In this document: positions 46,688 to 54,454 of the stretch, piece by piece
Layout: every line of letters begins with the position of its first letter
How positions within the stretch are numbered: position 1 is the first letter of the stretch
The notes under the pieces: generated by a model
The model's input: the letters and a program-made list of their open reading frames with translations, nothing else
Told to the model about the DNA's origin: nothing
Databases searched by the model: none
Made by a program: the position numbers and the translations under genes
NCBI RefSeq assembly: GCF_025847205.1
Contig: NZ_JAOYTH010000017.1
Coordinates: forward strand, 1 to 64,000
DNA length: 64,000 nt
Direction of reading: 5' to 3'
Source: Pararhizobium sp. YC-54
GTDB taxonomy: Bacteria; Pseudomonadota; Alphaproteobacteria; Rhizobiales; Rhizobiaceae

Positions 46688-47599
46688 ATGAAGCTGAGCC
46701 AGCGTCAGATCGAAATCTTCAACGCCGTGATGATCTACAAGAGCGCGACTGCGGCTGCAGAGACCTTGGGTACTTCACAGCCCACCGTGAGCAGAGAGTT
46801 AAGGGAGCTTGAAGCGCATATTGGATTCGAACTCTTCAATCGTTTTGGCAAACGGCTCACCCCTACGAATCAGGCACTTCTACTCCACTCGGCGGTCAGC
46901 CGGTCGTTCGTAGGTATGCAAGAGATCAGCCGTGTGGCGCTGTCAATCAAGCAGCACAACGCAGCCCATTTGCGGATTGCAAGTCTCCCTGCCTATGCCG
47001 AAGCCTACCTTCCTCGGGTGGCCGAACGGTTCCTCAAGGCCCGGTCGCAGGTTCATCTCTCGATACATTCCCTGGAGGAAGTAGTGCTACGGCACGATCT
47101 GACCACGCAGATGTTCGATATAGGGCTCACAGAAGGGAGTATCCAAACCGAAGATGCGACCGCAGAGACCATCAGCCTTGGTGAGGTGGTTTGCGTTCTT
47201 CCCTACAACCATGCTCTAGCGTCGAAAAGCGTCCTCGCGCCAAGAGATTTCGAGGGAGTAGACTTCGTCTATTTCGCGCAGGAAGATCCTTATCGTCGAA
47301 AGATCGATCAAATCTTCGATGCCGAAGGCGTCTCGCGCAGATATTGCGTCGAGACAACTACGGCCACCGGTGTATGCTCGATGGTGGCTTCCGGCGTAGG
47401 TGTATCAATCGTCAACCCTCTGACCGCCGCACACTATGCGGCGAAGGGCGTGGCATTGCGCCGCTTCGGCGTGCCGGTGCCATATCAGGTAAGCCTGTGG
47501 AGGCCTGCAAAGGAGCTCAGGTCAACCCATGCCGACCTTTTCGTCAGCGTTATGCGCCAGGTTGCGGACGAAGTAGTATCACGCCTGCGAGATCTCTGA
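46688..47599 (+). CDS. lysR: LysR-type regulator, related to LysR of lysA
   Basis: This LTTR has 303 aa. The HTH is LSQRQIEIFNAVMIYKSATA and TSQPTVSRELRELEAHIGFE. The effector domain includes LRIASLPAYAEAYLPRVAER and VCSMVASGVGVSIVNPLTAA, which closely follow the founding LysR of enteric bacteria that activates lysA with diaminopimelate as co-inducer. It is divergent from the lysA-like gene with a 108-base intergenic region that holds AT-rich possible T-N11-A sites. It very likely controls the whole diaminopimelate/transport operon. Confidence 0.9.
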   Translation: MKLSQRQIEIFNAVMIYKSATAAAETLGTSQPTVSRELRELEAHIGFELFNRFGKRLTPTNQALLLHSAVSRSFVGMQEISRVALSIKQHNAAHLRIASLPAYAEAYLPRVAERFLKARSQVHLSIHSLEEVVLRHDLTTQMFDIGLTEGSIQTEDATAETISLGEVVCVLPYNHALASKSVLAPRDFEGVDFVYFAQEDPYRRKIDQIFDAEGVSRRYCVETTTATGVCSMVASGVGVSIVNPLTAAHYAAKGVALRRFGVPVPYQVSLWRPAKELRSTHADLFVSVMRQVADEVVSRLRDL

Positions 47600-47851
47600 C
47601 GTTAAAGGAAAAGGGGTAGACCCTACGCCGGATTAATACCATGTTTCTTGCTTAAGCGGCCAGATCGGTCTTGGCACATGCTGGTGCGCGGGTTTTGGAC
47701 TCATAAGTCCGGAGCTGTCGGCCAAGTAGTCCTTGATATGACCCCACGAACCCAGCGCGCAAGTGATTGGTCGACTTAAGTCCGACGATTTTCAGTCGAA
47801 GTGCCCGGTGCCATCGGCGAGCAAACCTATGGCACGCCCAACAATAGCAGT

Positions 47852-48260
47852 TCAGCGGCTAAAGCGCGTTGACAGGATGATGGATGAAAGCGTGTGCTCG
47901 ACACCATCGATCATTCCGAGCTGGTCGACAAGTTGGTCGAGTTCTGAAATCGAAGGCGCTTCAATAATTGCTATGAGATCGAAAGTTCCGCTTACCGAAT
48001 GCAACGATTTGACCGCCTGGATTTTCTGCACGGAGTTACAGACCTGCGAAAGCACCTTCGGCGCGAGCGTTATCATGAAGTGGGCTCTTGCCAGTCCTGA
48101 TGAGTAGGCGTCGGAAAGCCTGATGCCATAGCCGGCGATCACTCCCTCCCCTTCAAGCCGGTCAAGCGCGCTTGGACCGTGGTGCGAGACAGGCCAAGCT
48201 TCTTCGCCAAGGTCGCAACTGGAGCTCTGGCGTTTCACCTAGCAGGTCCAAGAGCTCCCG
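47852..48260 (-). pseudogene. Decayed Lrp/AsnC-family regulator
   Basis: The C-terminal RAM domain reads cleanly (GVIAGYGIRLSDAYSSGLAR, KSLHSVSGTFDLIAIIEA, IDGVEHTLSSIILSTRF). Upstream, the HTH part reads NARAPVATLAKKLGLSRTTV and QARL in another frame, and then shifts before DRLEGEG. At least two frameshifts are therefore present. The N-terminus merges with Tn3 transposase remnant sequence at about 48240. The gene was probably broken by the insertion. Confidence 0.75.
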
Positions 48261-48504
48261 ACTCCATCATCCTGCATATCTGAAATGTCTCGGCCCGCTC
48301 GTTTCAGCTGCGTAACCGCGCGATCAAGATAGACCGTAATCCAATGTACGATCGCACTGACGACGAGATTGAGCCCCGAGGCGCGGAACGCCTGGCTTTC
48401 GAACGACGGTCACGGATTTCGCCTCGCTCATGGAAAAAGACAGCGCGCTTCAGCTTGTGCGCGGCCTCGCCCTTGTTGAGACCGGCCTGACAGCGCCGCC
48501 GCAA
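48239..48504 (-). mobile_element. 3' remnant of a Tn3-family transposase gene
   Basis: [20 protein letters not shown] and [12 protein letters not shown] match the end of Tn3-family TnpA. After a one-base loss the frame changes to [24 protein letters not shown] sequence, then [20 protein letters not shown]. Only about 85 codons remain and the natural C-terminus (SPLGWEHINLTGDY type) is missing. The element is dead. Confidence 0.75.
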
Positions 48505-49028
48505 TGCCGGACTTGAGTACTATTCGATCATGAAGAGCGACCTCTCGATACAGCCAAGTTCTCGCAGCGCCCTTGCGAGGTGGCTTTGCTTGGAGATGCG
48601 GACAGCTCCTTCAGGATCGTCGACGGCACCACGGACCGCGTCGTGATCGACGCCGCGAGATGGAGCAGATCGTCCCAATGGTCGAGAATGAGATGGTGTT
48701 GATCGGCGCCCCGATATGGTTCGACAGTGCTGGATATCCGCGGGCCCTTTTTTCTCAGATCCCATCGCTATGCGTGTGACCGTCCGCCTCTTTGAGAAGC
48801 GGGCTCTGGTGCAGCCTTGCGCAGTTTGATGGCTTTTTGGTCAGGAGGCATGGAGGCGCTTCCGTCTGCTCCTCCTCCTTAGAACAAAGATGCGGGCCGG
48901 TTCAGCGTATCCACCCCGGAGCCTGAAACGTGGCGCTCGTAGGGCAAAACCCAGGCCTGAAAGCTTCCGCCATCGAAAGAAGCAGCCACCTTTGCGATAA
49001 TAAAGCTGCGGCAAAGCGATCGACGTTA
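48505..49028. other. Degenerate stretch without a supportable gene
   Basis: Several short frames alternate. One plus-strand frame, near 48540-48670, reads like former coding sequence (LDTAKFSQRPCEVALLGDAD and FRIVDGTTDRVVIDA), but it is broken and I cannot name the family. The region resembles relic DNA between the Tn3 remnant and the ABC-3C operon. Confidence 0.4.
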
Positions 49029-49061
49029 TTGACAAATCACTTCGAAAAAGACCTAGGTCTT
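49029..49061 (+). promoter_or_regulatory. Candidate promoter and palindromic operator of the ABC-3C operon
   Basis: TTGACA at 49029-49034 is followed by a perfect 14-base palindrome AAGACCTAGGTCTT at 49048-49061, which covers the place expected for a -10 region. The first gene starts at 49079 after GGGGG. A repressor-controlled promoter is a plausible reading, and there is no regulator gene in the operon. Confidence 0.45.
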
Positions 49062-49078
49062 ACTAACCGGGGGTAGCT

Positions 49079-49261
49079 ATGAACTTCACTTTCGATCTGT
49101 CCAATTTCATTCTTGGGTTGCTGACCGGTGGGGTTGGCGGCGCGCTTATAACCTATCAAGTCACCAAGACCTTGAGGGCCGGAACACGCGGAAACGCCGT
49201 TGATCAGAGCCGCGCGAAGGCGAAAGGTGACATCGTCGGCCGCGACAAAACCACCTCCTGA
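49079..49261 (+). CDS. Small membrane protein with a GDIVGRDK tag (ABC-3C locus)
   Basis: This has 60 residues with one membrane helix near the N-terminus (FILGLLTGGVGGALITYQVT, about 10-29), a basic stretch, and the terminal motif KGDIVGRDK (49-57). A GGGGG ribosome site stands five bases before the ATG. The same motif, GDIIGRDK, opens the next protein. Membrane-spanning segments are known effector modules of conflict systems, so this may be the membrane-acting part of the ABC-3C system. Function is inferred from the shared tag and operon order. Confidence 0.65.
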   Translation: MNFTFDLSNFILGLLTGGVGGALITYQVTKTLRAGTRGNAVDQSRAKAKGDIVGRDKTTS

Positions 49262-49269
49262 TCTATCCC

Positions 49270-49836
49270 ATGAATTCAGTTAACCAGACCAACGCCTGCG
49301 CGGACGGCGACATCATTGGTCGTGACAAGATCATCACCGTCCAGTCACCAAAAGGTAAAATCGAAAAGTTGCTCCTGCGTTTGAAGGAGCAATACGAGGC
49401 GAGCGATGAGACCCGGATCACGATCGATGAATTGGCGCGTTATCACCGTCGCCGCGCTCAAGACGGCATTGAGGGCCTTGAGAACAAGCTGATCGCTGCC
49501 AACATGCATCACTACTATGATGATGCGATCGAAAAAAAAGAAATGTTCGTGAAGTTGCTTGAGCGGTGGTCCCTCTACTCCTCGGCGCAAATGATATTCG
49601 TCCACGTTCTGGCGAAGGCGGAGACCGAATTCTCGCACGTGATCTACCCTGAAATTCCCAAGATTTCAGAGGCGCAGATGAATGCGATGATCATGGACCG
49701 CATCGTCGACCCGATTGTCGAAGAGTGTAGCAGCGAGCTGATGATCGTCAGCCATAACATTGTTTTGGGCATGGTTTACTGGCTTGCCGAGCAGTGCTTC
49801 ATCCGATGGCACCACCGACAGAGGGCGACTGGATGA
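49270..49836 (+). CDS. ABC-3C system effector-side component with GDIIGRDK tag
   Basis: This has 188 residues beginning with a short polar lead and GDIIGRDK (13-20), then a helical domain with KGKIEKLLLRLKEQYEASDE, RYHRRRAQDGIEGLENKLIA and FVKLLERWSLYSSAQMIFVH. Proteins of this kind sit at the first position of ABC-three-component loci and carry the C-terminal domain that binds the other parts. It starts nine bases after the previous stop with little ribosome site of its own. It overlaps the middle component by ATGA. Confidence 0.7.
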   Translation: MNSVNQTNACADGDIIGRDKIITVQSPKGKIEKLLLRLKEQYEASDETRITIDELARYHRRRAQDGIEGLENKLIAANMHHYYDDAIEKKEMFVKLLERWSLYSSAQMIFVHVLAKAETEFSHVIYPEIPKISEAQMNAMIMDRIVDPIVEECSSELMIVSHNIVLGMVYWLAEQCFIRWHHRQRATG

Positions 49837-50354
49837 CGCAGCTCTCCTACAACGAGGCTTTTGATCCCTATCACGCGGTGTTTCGGTTCATGCGGCTGTT
49901 CTTCGGCTGCAAGCCCAAACATGCCATACCCTACGACAAATTGCGCATTCTGGATTTCTACTTGCTCTATCCCTTCCGTCTGCAGAACCTTCACATGTTC
50001 GCAGATGACACTCGTTGGAGAGCAGTCAGCAAAAGTTATTCACGGTTGAAGCCCTATGGGGAGCTGCCGGACGACAATTCCCTCTTTGAGAGAATGGGCT
50101 CTTTCCAAAAAGCAGCTGCGTCGAGCATGGCCAGAGCCGGGATCATTTCCGATGACGAATGGACGCGAAACCGAATCTTGTTTGTTCCCGATGGCATTGC
50201 TGGTGACGTTGAGAAACGATGCCTGGAGGTCAATGCGACGATGCCGGATATCGTTGGCATCCTTTGCGAGATCAATGCGCGCTATGACCTCAACGGGCGT
50301 GACGGCTTGAAGGCGAGAAGTGGCCTGCTGGAGTATCGCTATGATCCGGTTTGA
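49833..50354 (+). CDS. ABC-3C middle component
   Basis: This has 173 residues from ATG 49833 (GAGGG seven bases upstream). It has the pattern I associate with ABC-3C middle components: AFDPYHAVFRFMRLFF, KLRILDFYLLYPFRL, then a helical part and a winged-type region before NGRDGLKARSGLLEYRYDPV. It links the ATPase to the effector-side protein. It overlaps both neighbours (4 bases upstream, 14 downstream), which supports a stoichiometric complex. Confidence 0.75.
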   Translation: MTQLSYNEAFDPYHAVFRFMRLFFGCKPKHAIPYDKLRILDFYLLYPFRLQNLHMFADDTRWRAVSKSYSRLKPYGELPDDNSLFERMGSFQKAAASSMARAGIISDDEWTRNRILFVPDGIAGDVEKRCLEVNATMPDIVGILCEINARYDLNGRDGLKARSGLLEYRYDPV

Positions 50355-52254
50355 CCCCTGTTTGATTGTCCGCCGACTGGTGGTTAAGCGTGGTGTTCAC
50401 GTTGCCTATGATGAGCAGTTTCATGCGGGCGTCAACGTTGTACGCGGAGACAATTCGTCGGGAAAATCAACGATATTGAACTTCATTTTCTTCGGGCTTG
50501 GTGGTGATCTTAGCAAACTCGACTGGAGCGGCCACGCGCTTTTGTGTGACCACGTCTGGCTTGAGGTGGAATTGAACGGCAATCCCGCCGTCTTGCGTCG
50601 CAAGATCGACGCCTCTTCACAATCCGACATGGAAATTTTTGGCGGCCGATATGCCGCCGCCGTTGAGGCCCCGATCGAGACCTGGTTCCGTTATTCTTAT
50701 TCGAGGTCTCAGAATAAGGAGAGCTTCTCGCAAGCCCTGTTCCGCCTGCTGGGCATGCCGGACGTTGCGGTTGAAGGCACATCAAGCATCACGATGCACC
50801 AGGTGCTTCGACTGTTATATGCTGACCAGCTTTCGCCTATCGACAGTTTGTTTCGCTTCGAAGGCTATGATCCGGAAAATCTCCGGGAAGCCATCGGAAA
50901 TCTTCTTTGCGGCGCGTTCGATACGGCAATTTACGAGTCGCAACAGCTGCGGCGGGTGAAAGAGCGCGAGCTGCAAGATGTCTCCGCAGAGCTCAGGAGC
51001 ATTTTCAGGGTCGTTGGCGGTGAAGAAAGCCTGGGGCTCGAATGGATATCTCAAAAGCGCGCCTCGCTTCTGGCGGACAGGGAACGCTTGCTTCACTCTA
51101 TTGCAGAGAAAGAAGAGCTTTTCTATTCGTCCTCTGCCTCGGATCGACTCACCCTGACGCAGCAAAAAGAGGTCTACAATGGCGTTCAGAAACTGCAGCA
51201 GGATCTTGCCGGAGCGCAGGAATCATTGAGCGGGATCGAATTCGAAATATCCGACTCACAATCCTTTATCGACAGCTTGAAGCGCAAGGTAGAGGCGCTC
51301 CGGGATTCCCGGCTGGCAGCGGACGTCGTGCCTGATGTCCATTTTGCTTCTTGTCCCGCATGCTACGCCGAAATTCTCGAAGCGGAAGAACAGGGATTTT
51401 CGTGCCATCTTTGCAAGACGCCGATCGACGCCGACAGGGCTCGTGAGCGTGTCACCGGCATCATCAACGAGCTTTCCATCCAGATCAAACAATCCGAGCG
51501 ATTGCAAGGCATCCGCGGCGAACGGCTCAAGACGCAGGCGGCGAAAGTTGAGAGTCTAAAGACGGCATGGACCACCAAGTCGCGGGAGCTGGCGGCGATC
51601 ACGGCGCGGCCAACGTCGAAAGTTCGCGAGGAAATCCGCGAGCTGCACCGACAACTCGGATATATCGATAAATCGATCGAAGATGTCGAGGCGCAGGTGA
51701 AACTGGCTAACAAGATCGGCGATCTTTCCGCGCGCAGGGAAAGCCTCGACCTTGCCATCAAGGACCTGGACAGCCGTATTTTGTCATTGAAGCGCAGCCA
51801 GACAGACAGGTTGCGGGTGGCAAGAACGGCGATCGAGCGTGAAACGATCGCCATTCTCAAAGGCGATCTTAAGAGGCAGGATTCGTTTGTCGATCCGAAG
51901 GCTGTCGAGTTCTCATTTGGCAAGAACACCATCACCGTCGATGATCATACGTATTTTTCGGCGAGTTCGCGGGTGGTCCTTAAAACCGCCTTCCTGGTCG
52001 GTTTCTTAGCTGCCGCGCTCAAAGATCCTCTGTTTCGTCACCCCCGCTTCCTGATGATCGACATTACCGAGGACAAGGGGATGGAGCAGGCGCGAAGCCA
52101 CAATTTCCAGAGGCAGGTCATCGAAATCTCCGCCGCATCGGAGGTCGAGCACCAGGTCATCCTTGCCACGGCTATGCCGTGGAGCCAGATTCCGGAACGT
52201 TTGTTCGTCGGCCGTTTTTCGACGCTCGAAAAGGGAACGTTGAATTTTCACTGA
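50341..52254 (+). CDS. ABC-3C SMC/Rad50-like ATPase
   Basis: This has 637 residues from ATG 50341 (GGAG seven bases upstream). Walker A is RGDNSSGKST (35-44). Two coiled-coil arms (about 200-330 and 370-510) flank a zinc hook with CPAC (338-341) and CHLC (355-358). The signature region is SASSRVVLKTAFLVGF (540-555) and Walker B is FLMIDITEDKG (570-580). This is the layout of Rad50-type sensors, with a hook built on four Cys. In ABC-3C systems such ATPases are thought to sense invading DNA or replication trouble and to release the effector. It is intact. Confidence 0.85.
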   Translation: MIRFDPCLIVRRLVVKRGVHVAYDEQFHAGVNVVRGDNSSGKSTILNFIFFGLGGDLSKLDWSGHALLCDHVWLEVELNGNPAVLRRKIDASSQSDMEIFGGRYAAAVEAPIETWFRYSYSRSQNKESFSQALFRLLGMPDVAVEGTSSITMHQVLRLLYADQLSPIDSLFRFEGYDPENLREAIGNLLCGAFDTAIYESQQLRRVKERELQDVSAELRSIFRVVGGEESLGLEWISQKRASLLADRERLLHSIAEKEELFYSSSASDRLTLTQQKEVYNGVQKLQQDLAGAQESLSGIEFEISDSQSFIDSLKRKVEALRDSRLAADVVPDVHFASCPACYAEILEAEEQGFSCHLCKTPIDADRARERVTGIINELSIQIKQSERLQGIRGERLKTQAAKVESLKTAWTTKSRELAAITARPTSKVREEIRELHRQLGYIDKSIEDVEAQVKLANKIGDLSARRESLDLAIKDLDSRILSLKRSQTDRLRVARTAIERETIAILKGDLKRQDSFVDPKAVEFSFGKNTITVDDHTYFSASSRVVLKTAFLVGFLAAALKDPLFRHPRFLMIDITEDKGMEQARSHNFQRQVIEISAASEVEHQVILATAMPWSQIPERLFVGRFSTLEKGTLNFH

Positions 52255-52271
52255 CTAAGGCAAAAGAGTTG

Positions 52272-52574
52272 ATGGCGAAGCGGCAGGAAATTGTCATTGG
52301 CGGGGAGTCTTTTGGCACGCAGGCAGAGGCGCGGGAGCGCTTCCGAAGCATCCTTTATAAGTATCAACTCGGCGAAAACCTTGACGCCATGGACGCCCAG
52401 TTTATGGGCGCCGCATTGGAGAGGCATCCCGAGGCGGCTCAAAAGATTGGTGCCGGGATTCAATCATTTGAGGTGCGCGCGGCCGATTACGGTACGCGAT
52501 GTTTTTGGGTCGTTCGCCTAGATGGAACTGCGGAGAGGTTCTCGTTCAATTCCTGCTATAAACCCGCGACTTAA
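52272..52574 (+). CDS. DCL-family (DUF3223) protein
   Basis: This has 100 residues from ATG 52272. The DCL fold markers are IVIGGESFGTQAEARERFRS, ILYKYQLGENLD, ALLERHPEA-type ALERHPEAAQKIGAG and CFWVVRLDGTAERFSFNSC. In plants DCL proteins are linked to rRNA processing. Bacterial members are often found beside mobile or conflict genes, and their function is unknown. It follows the ATPase by 17 bases in the same direction, so it may be a fifth member of the operon. Confidence 0.8.
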   Translation: MAKRQEIVIGGESFGTQAEARERFRSILYKYQLGENLDAMDAQFMGAALERHPEAAQKIGAGIQSFEVRAADYGTRCFWVVRLDGTAERFSFNSCYKPAT

Positions 52575-52864
52575 TCGAAGAGCGCGGTCCGGCCCTGCCC
52601 GGAGGATTTCCTCATTCCGGCCGTCCTTGGCCGGTAACCGCGCTGTTTTTTCTCCCGCGTAAGCTGGAGAAACAGGCAGACTGCGTCCGCTTCACATCCG
52701 AAGTGATGCGTCTTGCTTTGACCGCGGCCGCCAATTCGGCCCCAGGTCCTGGTCAGGGTTGTTTCCCCGAACAGAGTGCTCGAAATCTCCATCGCATAGA
52801 ACCGCGCCATGTTCTTCACGGCGTCAGTTCGTTCGATGTAAATGTGATAGGGCTGCGAAACCAT
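52571..52864 (-). CDS. WGR-domain protein
   Basis: This has 97 residues. The WGR core is visible: NMARFYAMEISSTLFGETTL, then RTWGRIGGRGQSKTHHF. WGR domains bind nucleic acid ends in PARP-type and MolR-type proteins. Stand-alone bacterial members are common on rhizobial plasmids. It is convergent with the DCL gene, the two stops overlapping by four bases. Confidence 0.88.
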   Translation of the reverse strand: MVSQPYHIYIERTDAVKNMARFYAMEISSTLFGETTLTRTWGRIGGRGQSKTHHFGCEADAVCLFLQLTREKKQRGYRPRTAGMRKSSGQGRTALFD

Positions 52865-52974
52865 GCCGTGCAGGATTGATGATCTGGTCTCGATCGTCCA
52901 ACGACATTTCTGAATCGGTTGCGGTAGATCGATTCACAGGCTTGATGTGTCCCGGACGCCGCCGGGCGTGACCT

Positions 52975-53463
52975 TCAGTTGGAATCCTTTCTGTCGGGGA
53001 CCGGTTTGCACGCGAGCGGCCGCAGATCCTGAATGATGACGCCGGCCTTCGGCGACAGGATTGCCCCCACCCAATTGTCTGAGAATGTTCCGGCATCATC
53101 TGCCGGCGACAGCCACAAAACCCGGTTATCGGAGAGCTCGACCTTGACCTCGCTTGAAATGGGGCTGCCCGAAACCGTCTGCACGTAGTGCCGCTTAATG
53201 GGGCGGCCGATCCCGGTCTCGTCGATCACGCGGTTTTCCGCGTAGTCCAACGTCAGCGAACCGCTGGCCGGGACCGGTGCGCAATCATGCGACCGTTCGC
53301 ATTGTATGGCCATGGTGTAGCGGCAGGACCATATCAAGCTAGTCCGCCACATTGGGTTTTCTGCCGCGGTCGCCGCGCCTGCCAGCGCCGCAACGGCAAT
53401 GCCGAGGATGTATCGCAAAGCCTGCCCCGTCCGCTTCAAACATGTTCCGGCTACGCCGCGCAC
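52975..53463 (-). CDS. Secreted protein of unknown function
   Basis: This has 162 residues if GTG 53463 is used. A TTG at 53439 with a nearby GGA is an alternative and would leave the signal sequence intact (ALRYILGIAVAALAGAATAA). The mature part has Cys pairs (IWSCRYTMAIQCERSHDC, LACKPVP) and a beta-rich middle (VKVELSDNRVLWLSPADDAG). No family is recognised. The AT-rich element lies directly upstream, so it may be co-regulated with the virB genes. Confidence 0.65.
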   Translation of the reverse strand: MRGVAGTCLKRTGQALRYILGIAVAALAGAATAAENPMWRTSLIWSCRYTMAIQCERSHDCAPVPASGSLTLDYAENRVIDETGIGRPIKRHYVQTVSGSPISSEVKVELSDNRVLWLSPADDAGTFSDNWVGAILSPKAGVIIQDLRPLACKPVPDRKDSN

Positions 53464-53468
53464 CCATG

Positions 53469-53485
53469 ATTAAATATAATTTCAT
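53469..53485 (-). promoter_or_regulatory. Variant AT-rich promoter element upstream of a secreted-protein gene
   Basis: GATTAAATATAATTT on the plus strand differs from the virB1/virB8 element at two positions in 15. TATATT on the minus strand ends nine bases before the candidate GTG, so the transcript would have almost no leader if that codon is used. Confidence 0.4.
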
Positions 53486-53592
53486 GAGATTGCAATGAAG
53501 TTGCTGAAATGGGCGTTTTGATGGGCGGCGTTGCGATAGGGTATGGAAGCGGTCCCGCAGGGCGGCTTGAACCGGAAATGGTTTGTGGGAGG

Positions 53593-53862
53593 TCAGTCTT
53601 GCGGGGGCACCTTTTGGCCCATCAGCAGCTCCTGCAGCGGGATCTTTAAATTCGTGCTGATCCGGGTGATAACCTGCAAGGACGGGTTAGCCGAGCCATC
53701 GAGGATCTGAAGATAATAGGGAGAGGTGATCTCGCACAGATGCGCCATCTCCTTCTTGTTCAGGCCGCGCTTCTCCTGCTCCCGCTCCATGATCAGCGCC
53801 ATGTTTCGCAGGATCATCGTGCCAAGATCGGTGTCGGTTTTCTTACGCTTGTTCGTTGCCAT
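53593..53862 (-). CDS. XRE-family transcriptional regulator
   Basis: This has 89 residues. After a basic lead (MATNKRKKTDTD) comes an XRE-type HTH: REQEKRGLNKKEMAHLCEIT, SPYYLQILDGSANPSLQVIT and ISTNLKIPLQELL. The start lies four bases from the AT-rich element. TATAAT ends seven bases before the ATG, so the mRNA may be leaderless. Its location at one of the conserved elements makes it a candidate for binding all of them. Confidence 0.85.
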   Translation of the reverse strand: MATNKRKKTDTDLGTMILRNMALIMEREQEKRGLNKKEMAHLCEITSPYYLQILDGSANPSLQVITRISTNLKIPLQELLMGQKVPPQD

Positions 53863-53865
53863 CGG

Positions 53866-53880
53866 ATTAATTATATTTTA
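53866..53880. promoter_or_regulatory. AT-rich promoter/operator element between divergent XRE and secreted-protein genes
   Basis: The 15-base core ATTAATTATATTTTA (plus) is identical to that at virB1 and virB8. It is 32 bases upstream of the plus-strand gene at 53912, with TTGTTC 17 bases before TATATT, a fair sigma-70 type promoter. On the minus strand TATAAT serves the XRE gene. Confidence 0.6.
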
Positions 53881-53911
53881 CCGGTGAGTGTTTCAGGTCA
53901 AAGAGGTATCC

Positions 53912-54421
53912 ATGTCTGACAAAATCAAGCGGATCCCCGTCATCGTTCGAGCGCTTCTGACGGCCACAATATTTGCCGCACCTGCCGCGGCGAGTGAGTG
54001 GGGGTGCGAAGTTCTGCTGTGCGCGGCGTCGTCGAACCCGTCTTGGCGAGGTGTTCCCTCCTGCCATCCGCCGATGACGCGGCTGCTCTCGGCGATGAAG
54101 CGCCCCGGCTTCGATTGGCCGACCTGCCCCGAGGCAGGCACGGGCTCCCCCGGTTTCGAGCGCTACGCCGCGTGCCCGGAGGGATATCGGGTGGGAAGGA
54201 CAGTGGACCGGAACGGGTTCGCCGGCGAGGAAAACCTCTGCGTCAAGACAATGAATGTGTGCCAGGGCAGGACGCACGGACTTTATAACTCTGATCGGCA
54301 GCGAAGCTGCATTCAAACGGTCTCCATTTCCCGACCGCTCAGGTCAGAGCCCTACTTCTTTGACATCAGGAATGACACCTCTGGTCAAACTGAGCGGCAT
54401 TGGTTCGAGTTGCACAGATAA
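53912..54421 (+). CDS. Secreted protein of the conjugative-plasmid type
   Basis: This has 169 residues from ATG 53912 (AGAGG five bases upstream). A GTG at 53888 is less likely. The signal peptide ends at APAAASEW. The mature part begins GCEVLLCAASSNPSWRGVPS and continues CHPPMTRLLSAMKRPGFDWP, a pattern I have seen in conserved plasmid proteins of rhizobia, with many Cys (CPEAGTG, YAACPEGY, MNVCQGR). The function is not known. Its promoter element matches that of virB1, which suggests a conjugation accessory role. Confidence 0.75.
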   Translation: MSDKIKRIPVIVRALLTATIFAAPAAASEWGCEVLLCAASSNPSWRGVPSCHPPMTRLLSAMKRPGFDWPTCPEAGTGSPGFERYAACPEGYRVGRTVDRNGFAGEENLCVKTMNVCQGRTHGLYNSDRQRSCIQTVSISRPLRSEPYFFDIRNDTSGQTERHWFELHR

Positions 54422-54454
54422 ATGGTTTTGTTCGGTTAAGGAAGATTTAAATCG

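Noticed and set aside
48841..49035. Minus-strand 64-aa frame upstream of the ABC-3C operon
   Set aside because: Arg-rich, low-information translation without a ribosome site. It overlaps the candidate promoter.
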